DNA from: Clostridiales bacterium
GTDB taxonomy: Bacteria; Bacillota; Clostridia; Peptostreptococcales; Anaerovoracaceae
Direction of reading: 5' to 3'
Length of the DNA stretch: 64,000 nucleotides
NCBI GenBank assembly: GCA_022766365.1
Contig: JALENW010000024.1
Location: 62,001-126,000, forward strand
Of the stretch, positions 45,155 to 53,658 are shown piece after piece. The notes under the pieces were generated by a model. The model saw nothing but the letters and a program-made list of their open reading frames with translations. It did not search any database and was not told the origin of the DNA. The first letter of the stretch is position 1, and every line of letters starts with the position of its first letter. Position numbers and translations under genes: made by a program.

Positions 45155-45454
45155 TTAAAATACAGGCAGTTTAATCTCATCACCGGGTTGTATGTCACCG
45201 GGATCAATATCGTTATACCTAGCTACATGATAAACGTATTCGCGTTTATCCATGTTATTAGGAACATGACCATCAACAAGTGACCAAATACTTTCACCGG
45301 CAGTAACATGTATGATGTCATATTGTTCAACAGTATTACCTTGAACATCTACGAGACCAATAATCCCCATGTAACTGCTTAAAGCAACGATAGCTATAAT
45401 TGCCCAAAATACTGTAAATCTTAACTTTGATTTGATTCTATATCTTCTCATCAC
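45155..45454 (-). CDS. yneA: YneA-like SOS cell-division inhibitor (TM + LysM)
   Basis: 99 residues. Basic N-terminus, one membrane segment (about 12-34), then a LysM domain (about 44-98, YDIIHVTAGESIWSLV … GDEIKLPVF). That TM-plus-LysM layout and size match YneA of B. subtilis, which is induced by DNA damage, sits in the membrane and delays septation. The promoter carries three LexA-like boxes, which strongly supports the role. GGGGAG ribosome site. lexA, which in Bacillus is divergent from yneA, is not in the window. The gene symbol is by analogy. Confidence 0.8.
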   Translation of the reverse strand: MMRRYRIKSKLRFTVFWAIIAIVALSSYMGIIGLVDVQGNTVEQYDIIHVTAGESIWSLVDGHVPNNMDKREYVYHVARYNDIDPGDIQPGDEIKLPVF

Positions 45455-45470
45455 TACACTCCCCTTTGTT

Positions 45471-45541
45471 GAACATTTGTTCTTTAATAGGAGTATAGCA
45501 GAATATATGTTCTAAGTCAATAGAAAAAAGAACAAATGTTT
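45471..45541 (-). promoter_or_regulatory. SOS promoter with three LexA-like boxes (yneA)
   Basis: Read on the minus strand: -35 TTGACT (45520-45515), 17-bp spacer, -10 TATACT (45497-45492). A perfect box GAACAAATGTTC lies after the -10 (45482-45471). GAACATATATTC fills the spacer (45512-45501; one mismatch), and AAACATTTGTTC lies upstream of the -35 (45541-45530; one mismatch). Boxes are 30 and 29 bp apart, close to three helical turns, so repressors would lie on one face. Confidence 0.85.
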
Positions 45542-45575
45542 AAAGGAGGACTAAATTATAGTCCTCCTTTAAACA
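45537..45575 (-). terminator. 17-bp perfect hairpin ending the chrA–nhaC–peptidase operon
   Basis: TGTTTAAAGGAGGACTA (45537-45553) and its complement (45559-45575) flank a 5-nt loop. On the minus strand it begins 6 bases after the M20 peptidase stop and is followed by a T-rich run. Its distal arm overlaps the outermost LexA-like box of yneA. Confidence 0.85.
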
Positions 45576-45581
45576 AAATTA

Positions 45582-46727
45582 TTAATTTAAAATATCTCTA
45601 ACCATACGCTTATATATTTCTGCACAATTTTCTACTTGCCACTTATATCCATATTCATTAGGAGAATGCATTCCTCCACCTGATGGTCCAAATGTTATTG
45701 TTGGTATGTTTAACGTTACTGCAAGTATGTTAGAATCGCAAACTGAAGGGTCATACTCTATTTTAAGTTCATCTCCTGTCACATCTTTAAAATGTTTTCT
45801 AATCGAAACAACTAATTTATGATCTTTGTCCAGCGCAAATGGTTTCATATAAGGAGACTGTCTAGGCTTTAGTCTTATATCCACTTTATCTTCCAAACCT
45901 AATTTTTGTGCAGCTTCTTTTATTTGTCTTATACATGTTTTATCATCTTCACCAGGGACTACGTAACGATCAACGAAGATTGAACATAAATCTGGAACCA
46001 CTAATGTTCCTTTATTCCCACCTTCTAAGGCTCTAATACACCAAGTTCCATGTTTTAAGTATTTGTGTTTAAGTGTTGGGAGTTTCTCAATTGCAGCTGC
46101 CAATTTTCCACCTGTGATTAAAGCATTTTCACCTACATCAGGATATTTTGAAGCATGAGCAGCCTCACCATGAACTATTACTTCAAAACTATATCTACCT
46201 CTAAATCCTATAGCAACGTTATCATACCTGCATTCCGCCATAATAGCATAATCAGCAGAAATTCCTTCGTCAACCAATTGATATGTACCTTTTGATAGCC
46301 CCTCTTCATCAGATACAAAACAGGCAATGATTTTTCCTGTGAATTCCTCTTTATGATTTGAATAGTAGCTTAAAGTTTCTATAATTGATGATAGCCCTCC
46401 TTTCATATCCATCGAACCCAGTCCATAAACTTTCCCTGCTTCCACAGGATCTTCAGTAGGTGAAAATGGGTCAGTGTTCCAACCTCTTGCCACATCCACT
46501 GTATCAATATGGCCTATTAACATTAAGGTTTCCCCTTTTTTCCCACTATCCAAATATGACCAAACAGATGGTCTTACATGGTTCTTATCATCTTCAAAGT
46601 AACTATAATTTGGCTTCATTCCTATAGAATTTAATTCTTTAGCAATAAAATTGGCAAGATCAACTTCATACCCATTTATACTATTAATTTTGATCATGTC
46701 AAGCCATCGATCTACTACTCTGCTCAT
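45582..46727 (-). CDS. M20 family metallopeptidase (ArgE/DapE/ACY1-like)
   Basis: 381 residues, cytoplasmic. Di-zinc amidohydrolase: H73 and D75 in GHIDTVD, bridging D107 in GSMDMKGG, catalytic pair E141-E142 in SDEEG, E165, and a C-terminal His in GGMHSPNEY; a lid domain occupies about 175-290. All metal ligands are intact. The family removes acyl groups or splits dipeptides; the substrate is not readable. AAGGAGG within the nhaC end drives translation and only one base separates the genes, so antiporter and peptidase are made together. Confidence 0.9.
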   Translation of the reverse strand: MSRVVDRWLDMIKINSINGYEVDLANFIAKELNSIGMKPNYSYFEDDKNHVRPSVWSYLDSGKKGETLMLIGHIDTVDVARGWNTDPFSPTEDPVEAGKVYGLGSMDMKGGLSSIIETLSYYSNHKEEFTGKIIACFVSDEEGLSKGTYQLVDEGISADYAIMAECRYDNVAIGFRGRYSFEVIVHGEAAHASKYPDVGENALITGGKLAAAIEKLPTLKHKYLKHGTWCIRALEGGNKGTLVVPDLCSIFVDRYVVPGEDDKTCIRQIKEAAQKLGLEDKVDIRLKPRQSPYMKPFALDKDHKLVVSIRKHFKDVTGDELKIEYDPSVCDSNILAVTLNIPTITFGPSGGGMHSPNEYGYKWQVENCAEIYKRMVRDILN

Positions 46728-46728
46728 A

Positions 46729-48132
46729 TTAGTTATCCTCCTTATTTACATTAAGTTTAGCAACAAATAATCCTGTTATGGAATATATAATTGAAAATAT
46801 TATTGATAACCATAGCATAGGTGCAAAAGGTGTAAAAGCTGAATTAGTAACACCCAATGTGGTTGCTGCGTATGACCCTGTTGTAGACCAAGGAATCATA
46901 GGCGCCAAGCCGGTTCCCGTATCAAGCATAGTTCTCATTAAATTCTTTTTATCAATATTGTATTCAGGATATAAATCCTTTACCATACCTCCAACAACAG
47001 GATATGAAACATAATATGCACCTGTTATCGAGAAGAAAACGCCGTGTAAAATTAATACACCTAGAGACATAGATTTGTAGCTATGTGCGTATCTTTTTAC
47101 AAATTTTAATAAAACATCTACTACACCTGCTGTTCTTAAAGGCGCTCCAAATATACCTGCTGCCATTAACAATCCAACAGTTCCCAACATGCTTGTAAAT
47201 CCACCTCTTGTCAGCATATTATTTACAACCTCTGAATGGGTTTCACCTACATATCCTGAATACATATGTTCTAAAACACTAGATAGGGATTCATTTTGAA
47301 TTATCATTGATAGAGCTGCAGCTGTGAGAATACCGGCAACAAATGTTGGTAACGTAGGTTTTTTCATAAGTATTAAAACTATAACAACAATGACTGGTAA
47401 TAGCAAAAAAGGTGATAAGTTGAAACTGTTATCTACTGTATTAAGAATTTCGTCATATATTGCTCCATCTACTTTGCCTTTGCTGTATTTAAATCCGTAT
47501 ATAAGAAAAAATATTAAAGAAATAATGTATGCAGGTCCTGTAGAAACTAATGAGTGCTTGATTCCGTCAATTAAAGGAACATCCGTAACAGAAGAAGTTA
47601 TCACAGGTGAATCAGACAATGGCGAAACTTTATCTCCAAAGAAGGCACCAACACATATAGCACCTGCAGCAGCTTCTAAAGGAACACCTAAGCCCTGAGC
47701 TACCCCCATACATGCAACACCAACTGTTGCCAATGTTCCCCATGAAGTACCTGCCACAGTGGACATAATTGTGCATAAAAGACATACAACCGGTAAAAAT
47801 AAATTAGGAGTTAAAATTTTCATTCCATAATATATCATTACAGGTACTGTTCCAGAACTCATCCATGTACCAACTAGAACCCCAACTGCCAACAAAATTA
47901 GTATAGCTACTATCATAGAAGTTATGGTTTCTTTTATGCCATTTTGTAAAGCATCATATTTTATTCCAAAAATATATGCCATAAAACACATAACAACTCC
48001 GTCAAAAGCTAATACAATTCTACTATTCGCTTCTAAAAGCAATAATCCAATTACGATAATCGCAATGCCAACTACTAACATAAGCATAGCTTGCCATGGT
48101 AGAACTGTTTTGTCAGTTTCTTTGATCTTCAT
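46729..48132 (-). CDS. nhaC: NhaC family Na+/H+ antiporter-like transporter
   Basis: 467 residues with about eleven to twelve hydrophobic segments. STVAGTSWGTLATVGVA and the FFGDKVSPLSDSPVITSSV loop are NhaC-family signatures. Members exchange Na+ for protons, and some (MleN) exchange organic acids such as malate and lactate, so its partner peptidase may point to an organic substrate rather than ion homeostasis. GGAGGTAAAG ribosome site. A 43-base gap separates it from the ChrA gene upstream. Confidence 0.9.
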   Translation of the reverse strand: MKIKETDKTVLPWQAMLMLVVGIAIIVIGLLLLEANSRIVLAFDGVVMCFMAYIFGIKYDALQNGIKETITSMIVAILILLAVGVLVGTWMSSGTVPVMIYYGMKILTPNLFLPVVCLLCTIMSTVAGTSWGTLATVGVACMGVAQGLGVPLEAAAGAICVGAFFGDKVSPLSDSPVITSSVTDVPLIDGIKHSLVSTGPAYIISLIFFLIYGFKYSKGKVDGAIYDEILNTVDNSFNLSPFLLLPVIVVIVLILMKKPTLPTFVAGILTAAALSMIIQNESLSSVLEHMYSGYVGETHSEVVNNMLTRGGFTSMLGTVGLLMAAGIFGAPLRTAGVVDVLLKFVKRYAHSYKSMSLGVLILHGVFFSITGAYYVSYPVVGGMVKDLYPEYNIDKKNLMRTMLDTGTGLAPMIPWSTTGSYAATTLGVTNSAFTPFAPMLWLSIIFSIIYSITGLFVAKLNVNKEDN

Positions 48133-48175
48133 TGTACTTTACCTCCGTTAAATTTTTAAATTATTTATTTAAGCC

Positions 48176-48751
48176 TTAAAATTTGAAGACTATACCAACC
48201 GCAGCAGAAAAAGCTATAAATATTACGGGATGTAATTCTTTTGTCATTTTAAATGATCTTGTAAAAAAAAGTAGTATAAATGCTAATATAATAGCTTTCA
48301 TATCAAATAAATCTGTAAGCGAGCCTGTAGCGTCGTATAATGTTATATGTAAAAAAGTTATTTTAGCAACAAGTATACCGGCAGATGCTATAAGTGCAGT
48401 TGAAGCAGGTCTTAAACCATAAAAAATTCCTTCGACATAAAAATTGTTTTTAAATTTGTTCAAAACTCTTGTTATTATAAGTACAAGAATTATTCCAGGA
48501 ATGATCATTCCAATTGTTGCTACTAAAGAACCAAGTATACTGCCGGAGGTAAATCCTACATAAGTAGCCATGTTTATTCCAATTGGACCAGGTGTAGATT
48601 CAGATATAGCTAACATATCGACAATTTGTTCATGTGAAAACCACTTTGTAGAATCTGACAATGCATATAAAAATGGTAATGTTGCCATACCGCCACCAAT
48701 TGAAAATAAACCAATCTTGAAGAATTCATAAAACAATCTCAAATATGTCAT
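48176..48751 (-). CDS. chrA: chromate transporter family protein, second half-size subunit
   Basis: 191 residues, five or six membrane segments. The opening LRLFYEFFKIGLFSIGGGMA and SESTPGPIGINMATYVG are the CHR-domain signatures. Short-chain CHR proteins occur as adjacent pairs (like ywrA/ywrB in Bacillus) and act together. The start overlaps the stop of the first subunit (TAATG). Whether the pair moves chromate, sulfate or something else cannot be told. Confidence 0.88.
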   Translation of the reverse strand: MTYLRLFYEFFKIGLFSIGGGMATLPFLYALSDSTKWFSHEQIVDMLAISESTPGPIGINMATYVGFTSGSILGSLVATIGMIIPGIILVLIITRVLNKFKNNFYVEGIFYGLRPASTALIASAGILVAKITFLHITLYDATGSLTDLFDMKAIILAFILLFFTRSFKMTKELHPVIFIAFSAAVGIVFKF

Positions 48752-49308
48752 TAATTCTCATCTCCTGAAATTTTTTTCTTATATATAATATGCAATACAA
48801 GACCAACAATGCCTGCACCAACCACAAATGCGATTGGAGTTATATTTAGAAAATATGATCCTAAAGCGACAATAATAAATATTGCTAAACATCTATTATC
48901 TATTACCGAACTTCGCCATAACTTTAAAATAGAATTAAAAATTAAGATGCAAACACACACTCTAATACCCGCAAATGCATGTTGTACAGCTGGTACGTTA
49001 GCAAATGCTGTTAAAACAGATGCTATAACCGTTATTATAATAAAAGAAGGTGTCACAGATCCCAATGCACTTGCAATTGCACCTAGTCTTCCCTTTTGTT
49101 TTTTCCCAACAAAAACCAAAGTGTTAACCATAATAATACCTGGAAGGCATTGAGACATTGCATAGTAATCTAATATTTCTTCTTCTGTATTCCAGTGCTT
49201 TCTATCTATAACTTCTTTTTGTAAAATAGGAAGCATGGCATACCCTCCACCAAAAGTCATTGCACCAACTTTCATTGACGTAAAAAATATTTCTATAAGT
49301 TTTTTCAT
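48751..49308 (-). CDS. chrA: chromate transporter family protein, first half-size subunit
   Basis: 185 residues from ATG 49308 (MKKLIEIFFTSMKVGAMTFG), with AAAGGTG upstream; an in-frame TTG at 49326 is less likely. GAMTFGGGYAMLPIL and SQCLPGIIMVNTLVFVG are the CHR signatures. First gene of the leftward operon chrA–chrA–nhaC–M20, divergent from the LysR regulator with a 188-base shared control region. Confidence 0.88.
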   Translation of the reverse strand: MKKLIEIFFTSMKVGAMTFGGGYAMLPILQKEVIDRKHWNTEEEILDYYAMSQCLPGIIMVNTLVFVGKKQKGRLGAIASALGSVTPSFIIITVIASVLTAFANVPAVQHAFAGIRVCVCILIFNSILKLWRSSVIDNRCLAIFIIVALGSYFLNITPIAFVVGAGIVGLVLHIIYKKKISGDEN

Positions 49309-49375
49309 CTTATGAACACCTTTCAAGTATAAATATTGTTTATAATTTATCTAAGCATCTTCAGTATAGCATCTG

Positions 49376-49397
49376 TAGTATTATAAATAAAATACTA
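49376..49397. promoter_or_regulatory. candidate LysR operator in the divergent control region
   Basis: TAGTATT (49376-49382) and AATACTA (49391-49397) form a 7-bp-arm palindrome in the very AT-rich 188-base gap between chrA and the LysR gene. LysR-type regulators commonly bind such AT-rich dyads (T-N11-A) between divergent genes. No consensus -35 was found on either strand. Confidence 0.45.
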
Positions 49398-49496
49398 AAA
49401 AAAGATGTATACTATATGATTTTTATATAGATAATATAGCCGAATATAATATTATATGATATAATAAATAAAAAAAGAAATGAATTAAGAGGAAAA

Positions 49497-50429
49497 ATGA
49501 ATAGCAAACAATTGAAATATTTTGTTACAGTAACAGAAGAAGGGACAGTTTCTAGTGCCGCAAAAAAATTATTTATCAGCCAACCGCCAATTTCACAACA
49601 AATCAAGCTATTAGAGGATGAGCTGGGAACCAAATTGTTTATTCGTACACCAAGGCAAATGATTTTAACAACTGCAGGTAAACTTCTTTATAATCGTGCG
49701 AAGTCCATTATTAGCATGACTAATATGGCCAAGGATGAAGTAACATCCTTTGTTAGAGATCAGCGTAATACCATAAAAATCGGAATAATTTCTTCAATAA
49801 TAGGTTCAGAGATATTACAGAAAATAGCGAGTTTTGCAACCGACAGAGAAGATATAAATTTTGAGTTTTATGAATCAGATACATATGCTGTTATAGACAA
49901 TTTGCATAAAGAACACATAAATTTTGGAATTGTTCGTTCCCCCTTCCCTATGTCCAAATTTAAAACGATGAAATTGCAGAATAGCAGACTGATAGCCTTA
50001 GGGCATAAAAATATATTTAATAATAAAATGTTAAAATTGGGGAACGATACGTTAGAAACAGAGAATCGAACGTACTATCTTAATGATAAAATATCTTTAA
50101 ATGAACTTTCAAAATATCCTTTAATTATATACAGAAGATGGGAAAACTTAATTTTAGATACATTCAAAAAATACTCTATGGATTATATAATAAAATGCAG
50201 AACCGATAGTGCAAGCACAGCGTTGTTTTTAGCAAGAAGAGGTGCCGGTTTAGCACTACTTCCTTCAACGATAGTATCGAGTAATATGGAAAATATTATT
50301 GTAATGGATATAGTGGAGAATCCATGGCCATCGGATGTATATATAATATATGATGACTTGGAAGTTTTGTCACGAGAATGTATAGATTTCTTTAATTATA
50401 TGGTTAGTAAGTATGAAAAAAACATATAG
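49497..50429 (+). CDS. LysR family transcriptional regulator
   Basis: 310 residues. N-terminal winged helix-turn-helix (MNSKQLKYFVTVTEEGTVSSAAKKLF … QPPISQQIKLLEDELG), linker helix, and a periplasmic-binding-protein-like effector domain (about 90-300). AGAGG before the ATG. Divergent from the chrA–nhaC–M20 operon, which it most likely activates in response to a small molecule. The only plus-strand gene between 45 and 64 kb, with AT-rich codons like its partners. Confidence 0.93.
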   Translation: MNSKQLKYFVTVTEEGTVSSAAKKLFISQPPISQQIKLLEDELGTKLFIRTPRQMILTTAGKLLYNRAKSIISMTNMAKDEVTSFVRDQRNTIKIGIISSIIGSEILQKIASFATDREDINFEFYESDTYAVIDNLHKEHINFGIVRSPFPMSKFKTMKLQNSRLIALGHKNIFNNKMLKLGNDTLETENRTYYLNDKISLNELSKYPLIIYRRWENLILDTFKKYSMDYIIKCRTDSASTALFLARRGAGLALLPSTIVSSNMENIIVMDIVENPWPSDVYIIYDDLEVLSRECIDFFNYMVSKYEKNI

Positions 50430-50438
50430 AATAGTAGT

Positions 50439-51155
50439 TCAATCCATTTTCTCATAGAAACAATCCATATAATCAGAAATCTTCTTTCTGTAAATGATAC
50501 ATAATATAAAAATCAGAACAGCCAGGATCCCTACTATGCCCATCAGCACATATTGTTTATGTGCATAAAGATATCCAAACAAGAGACTTCCGCTCATACC
50601 GAAAGTTCTGCCGACAATCGAAAGGATTATGAAAACTTTAAAATTAATATGTGATATACCCGCAGCATAACCCACAAGATCCTTTGGCAGTCCCGGAATC
50701 AAATATAGCAAAAACACAATATTATAAGCACGGTGACTGTTGAGCATGGCAACTATTTTGTTGATACGTTCCTCTCCAAAGAGAATTTTTACGGAGTTTG
50801 ATCCAAGTAATCTTGCAACAAAATATGTAAGTGTTGTTCCTATTGCTGCTCCGGTGAGAGAGAAAACAAGTCCACTGAAAAAACCGAAATAATACCCTGC
50901 GGCCACCTGAAAAATCTGTCCGGGTAGAACACTAACGATAATCTGAAGTATCTGAAGCCCAATGTATACAAAGACTGCAAGTGTTTTGTTGGTATCCAGA
51001 AAAGCTGTCACTTCCTGAATCGAGTCCATTCGGGTTATTAAATCTCGGCGGAACAGTCCAATATATATCGGTACAGCGAAAACAAATAAAAGCAAAAGAA
51101 AAAGTTTCAGGGCTGCTGATATTTTTTTTAATGTCTTAGATCGTTCCTTTGTCAT
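50439..51155 (-). CDS. TVP38/TMEM64 (DedA-related) membrane protein
   Basis: 238 residues, about six membrane segments; the core has VLPGQIFQVAAGYYFGFFSG, GAAIGTTLTYFVARLLG and LIPGLPKDLVGYAAG, the VTT/SNARE-associated-like signature. Such proteins are thought to move or scramble lipids. Overlaps the upstream PLP enzyme gene by 4 bases; converges on the LysR gene with a 9-base gap. Confidence 0.88.
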   Translation of the reverse strand: MTKERSKTLKKISAALKLFLLLLFVFAVPIYIGLFRRDLITRMDSIQEVTAFLDTNKTLAVFVYIGLQILQIIVSVLPGQIFQVAAGYYFGFFSGLVFSLTGAAIGTTLTYFVARLLGSNSVKILFGEERINKIVAMLNSHRAYNIVFLLYLIPGLPKDLVGYAAGISHINFKVFIILSIVGRTFGMSGSLLFGYLYAHKQYVLMGIVGILAVLIFILCIIYRKKISDYMDCFYEKMD

Positions 51156-52468
51156 TTTATGTCCAACAGTCCTTCCTGATAAAGTTCTTTGAGAGCGAAC
51201 AAAACACCCATCTTTGAGTGGCTATATGTCATTCCACCTTGAAAATAAACATTATAAGGAGGTTTTACGGGCCCGTCTGCAGAAAGTTCTATAGATGAGC
51301 CCTGTACAAATGCTCCTGCAGCCATCACCACGTCACTATCATATCCGGGCATAGGCCATGGTTCAGGTTTTACAAAAGAATCTACAGGTGCGGCTGCCTG
51401 AATTCCTTTGCAGAATGAAACAAGTCTTTCTTTACTTCCCAGTTGAATGGCTTGAATTATGTCACTTCTTGGCTGATCCTTTGATGGTGTCACAGGAAAA
51501 CCCAGCTTACAAAAAACTTCACCACACAGCATAGCTCCTTTGATTGCCCCTGATACTACCATTGGAGCGATAAAAAGTCCTTGGAGTATTGTTCTCGTCT
51601 GACCGTATGTTAGTCCACATTCCCCTCCTATTCCAGGGCAAGAAAGGCGATAAGAAACCTGTTCCACAAGTTCTCTCTTACCTATTGAATACCCTCCGGA
51701 GAGTGCGAGACCGCCTCCGGGATTTTTTATCAATGATCCTGCCATGAGATCACAACCAACATCAAGGGGCTCATTTGTATGGAGAAATTCCCCGTAGCAG
51801 TTATCAACAAATATAATGATGTCCGGATTTATACCTTTGATATAAGTCGCTACATCGGAAATTTCTTCCATTGTGATTGATCGTCTCCAACTGTAACCGG
51901 TGGCACGCTGGATTGCACAGACTTTTGTTTTTTCGTCTATTGTCTCCTTGATACGTTCAAAATCAAAAGGAGTTTCTGTGTCATCGTACTTGGATTTCAG
52001 GTCAACCTGCTTATATACAACACCATATTCCATTAGTGAGCCCATGCCCTGACCACGAATACCGATGACTTCCTCTAATGTATCATAGGGTTTACCTGAA
52101 ATATATACAAGTCCGTCGCCTGGCCTGAGAATCCCAAAGAGACTGGCTGCCAAAGCATGAGTTCCGTTAACAAAGCCGGTTCTTACAAGGGCAGATTCTC
52201 CACCAAAAACCCTGGCAAAAATCTTCTCAGTTATATCCCTGCCGGCATCATCATACCCATAGCCTGTATTCCAATTGAAATGAGTATCAGATAAACCTTC
52301 CTCTTGCATAGCCTTGAGAACCTTATACTGATTGACCTCAGCTGTCTTGTCAACCTCAGAGAATTTAACTGACAAATTTGTCTCAACGTCTTCAACTAAT
52401 TTAATAATTGAATTTGGTATATCAAAATTATCATATACATTTCTAAAATTTCCGAAATTGCTGTTCAT
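51152..52468 (-). CDS. ynbB: methionine gamma-lyase family PLP protein (YnbB-like)
   Basis: 438 residues of the PF06838 family, once labelled aluminium-resistance protein. WNTGYGYDDAGRDITEKIFA, VRTGFVNGTHALA, VDNCYGEF and the PLP lysine in SLIKNPGGGLALSGG are present. True substrate unknown. In Clostridia and Bacilli it usually follows miaA and hfq and precedes lexA; hfq and lexA are missing here. Confidence 0.9.
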   Translation of the reverse strand: MNSNFGNFRNVYDNFDIPNSIIKLVEDVETNLSVKFSEVDKTAEVNQYKVLKAMQEEGLSDTHFNWNTGYGYDDAGRDITEKIFARVFGGESALVRTGFVNGTHALAASLFGILRPGDGLVYISGKPYDTLEEVIGIRGQGMGSLMEYGVVYKQVDLKSKYDDTETPFDFERIKETIDEKTKVCAIQRATGYSWRRSITMEEISDVATYIKGINPDIIIFVDNCYGEFLHTNEPLDVGCDLMAGSLIKNPGGGLALSGGYSIGKRELVEQVSYRLSCPGIGGECGLTYGQTRTILQGLFIAPMVVSGAIKGAMLCGEVFCKLGFPVTPSKDQPRSDIIQAIQLGSKERLVSFCKGIQAAAPVDSFVKPEPWPMPGYDSDVVMAAGAFVQGSSIELSADGPVKPPYNVYFQGGMTYSHSKMGVLFALKELYQEGLLDIK

Positions 52469-52527
52469 GTTAACCCCTTAAACTTATTCTCTCCAATATC
52501 CCTGAAATCATCCCAAAATCAGGCAAA

Positions 52528-53658
52528 TCATTTTTCATTCCTTCGTTCTTTTTCCCATTCCATATTTTTGACAAGATCACGCTTTACATTCTCTTTATGT
52601 GCAGCATAAAGCTGAGTCGTTGTAACCTGTTCATGATCTAAAAGTGCAGCCACATCGTATATCGAATTCCCCCTGCCTATGAGGCTGGTAGCGGCGGTAG
52701 CGCGGAGTTTATGAGGGCTGTAGCCTTTTTTGCTACTCGTTTTCAGAGCAATAGCTGTGTATTTCTTTACTAATTCTCTAATCTGCCTTTCAGTCAGACG
52801 GTTTCCCTGAAGAGATAGAAAGAGAGCATCTTTCGAATCATCTCTTATGCTGTCCTCTTCAGGTCTCTCATTATTAATATAATCAACAAGTGATTCTGTA
52901 ACAGATTCATTGAGTGGCATAATACTTTCCTTGCCACGTTTCCTATATATTTTAAATTCTCCCCTGTTAAAGTTGAAAGAACTTAAGTTAAGTTGTTGAA
53001 GTTCGGATAGCCTCAGACCATATGTCAAAAAAAGAAGCAAAATAGCTTTATCCCGTTTCTTGGTTTTTTCCCAATAGCTTTTTTGATGCTTTGTCATTCC
53101 GATGCCGTTCGTTACGGCATCAAGCATTATCATGACTTCATCGTCCTGAAGGACCTTGATTTCTCGTTCACCTGCTTTAGGAACCCTTATCGGGTCAAAG
53201 CCATCAGTGATGTTTTTTTCAACAAGTTCATCACGATAAAGGTACTTGAATAATACTGATATAGATGATTTCTTGCGAGCAAGAGTTTTGTTGTTATTTT
53301 CATAGATAGTTATTGTGTTTTTTCCTTCGACCTTATATTTTCGGCAATAGTCAATAAACATATTAACGTCTACAGCTTTTATATTATTCAGCTCCGAAAC
53401 TTTGATTTTCCGGATTTCTTGTGCTTCTGTGAGATCGGTTTCTTCTATTAAATAGTTGAAGAAAAAAAGAATGTCCTGAAGGTATGCCAACCTCGTCATA
53501 GGTAGAACGTTTCCTTTAAGGTATGCAAAAAAACCCCGCATAAATCTTGGTAGTTCTTCTTCAATTTTTTCACATTGCTGAAAGATTTCGGCTTCTTTTT
53601 TCACAATGTTAAATGGTTTATCACTTTTGTTATGAATTCGAATATCTTTCTCTGCCAT
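52528..53658 (-). CDS. tyrosine recombinase (XerC/D-like integrase)
   Basis: 376 residues. N-terminal SAM-like core-binding domain (about 35-150) and catalytic domain with R216 (YGLRLSEL), H316 and R319 (SPHKLRA), H342 (LLDHEQV) and nucleophile Y351 (TQLYAAH); the full RHRHY set is intact. It overlaps miaA by 29 bases in the same direction, so it is an operon member rather than a phage cargo gene, and no att-like repeats or tRNA are close. It may be a chromosome-dimer recombinase or a stable domesticated integrase. Confidence 0.9.
   Translation of the reverse strand: MAEKDIRIHNKSDKPFNIVKKEAEIFQQCEKIEEELPRFMRGFFAYLKGNVLPMTRLAYLQDILFFFNYLIEETDLTEAQEIRKIKVSELNNIKAVDVNMFIDYCRKYKVEGKNTITIYENNNKTLARKKSSISVLFKYLYRDELVEKNITDGFDPIRVPKAGEREIKVLQDDEVMIMLDAVTNGIGMTKHQKSYWEKTKKRDKAILLLFLTYGLRLSELQQLNLSSFNFNRGEFKIYRKRGKESIMPLNESVTESLVDYINNERPEEDSIRDDSKDALFLSLQGNRLTERQIRELVKKYTAIALKTSSKKGYSPHKLRATAATSLIGRGNSIYDVAALLDHEQVTTTQLYAAHKENVKRDLVKNMEWEKERRNEK

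Noticed and set aside
45582..50429. Integrative mobile element built around the tyrosine recombinase at 52.5 kb
   Set aside because: The recombinase overlaps miaA and is separated from the AT-rich unit by two conserved genes; no flanking direct repeats or tRNA target were seen.
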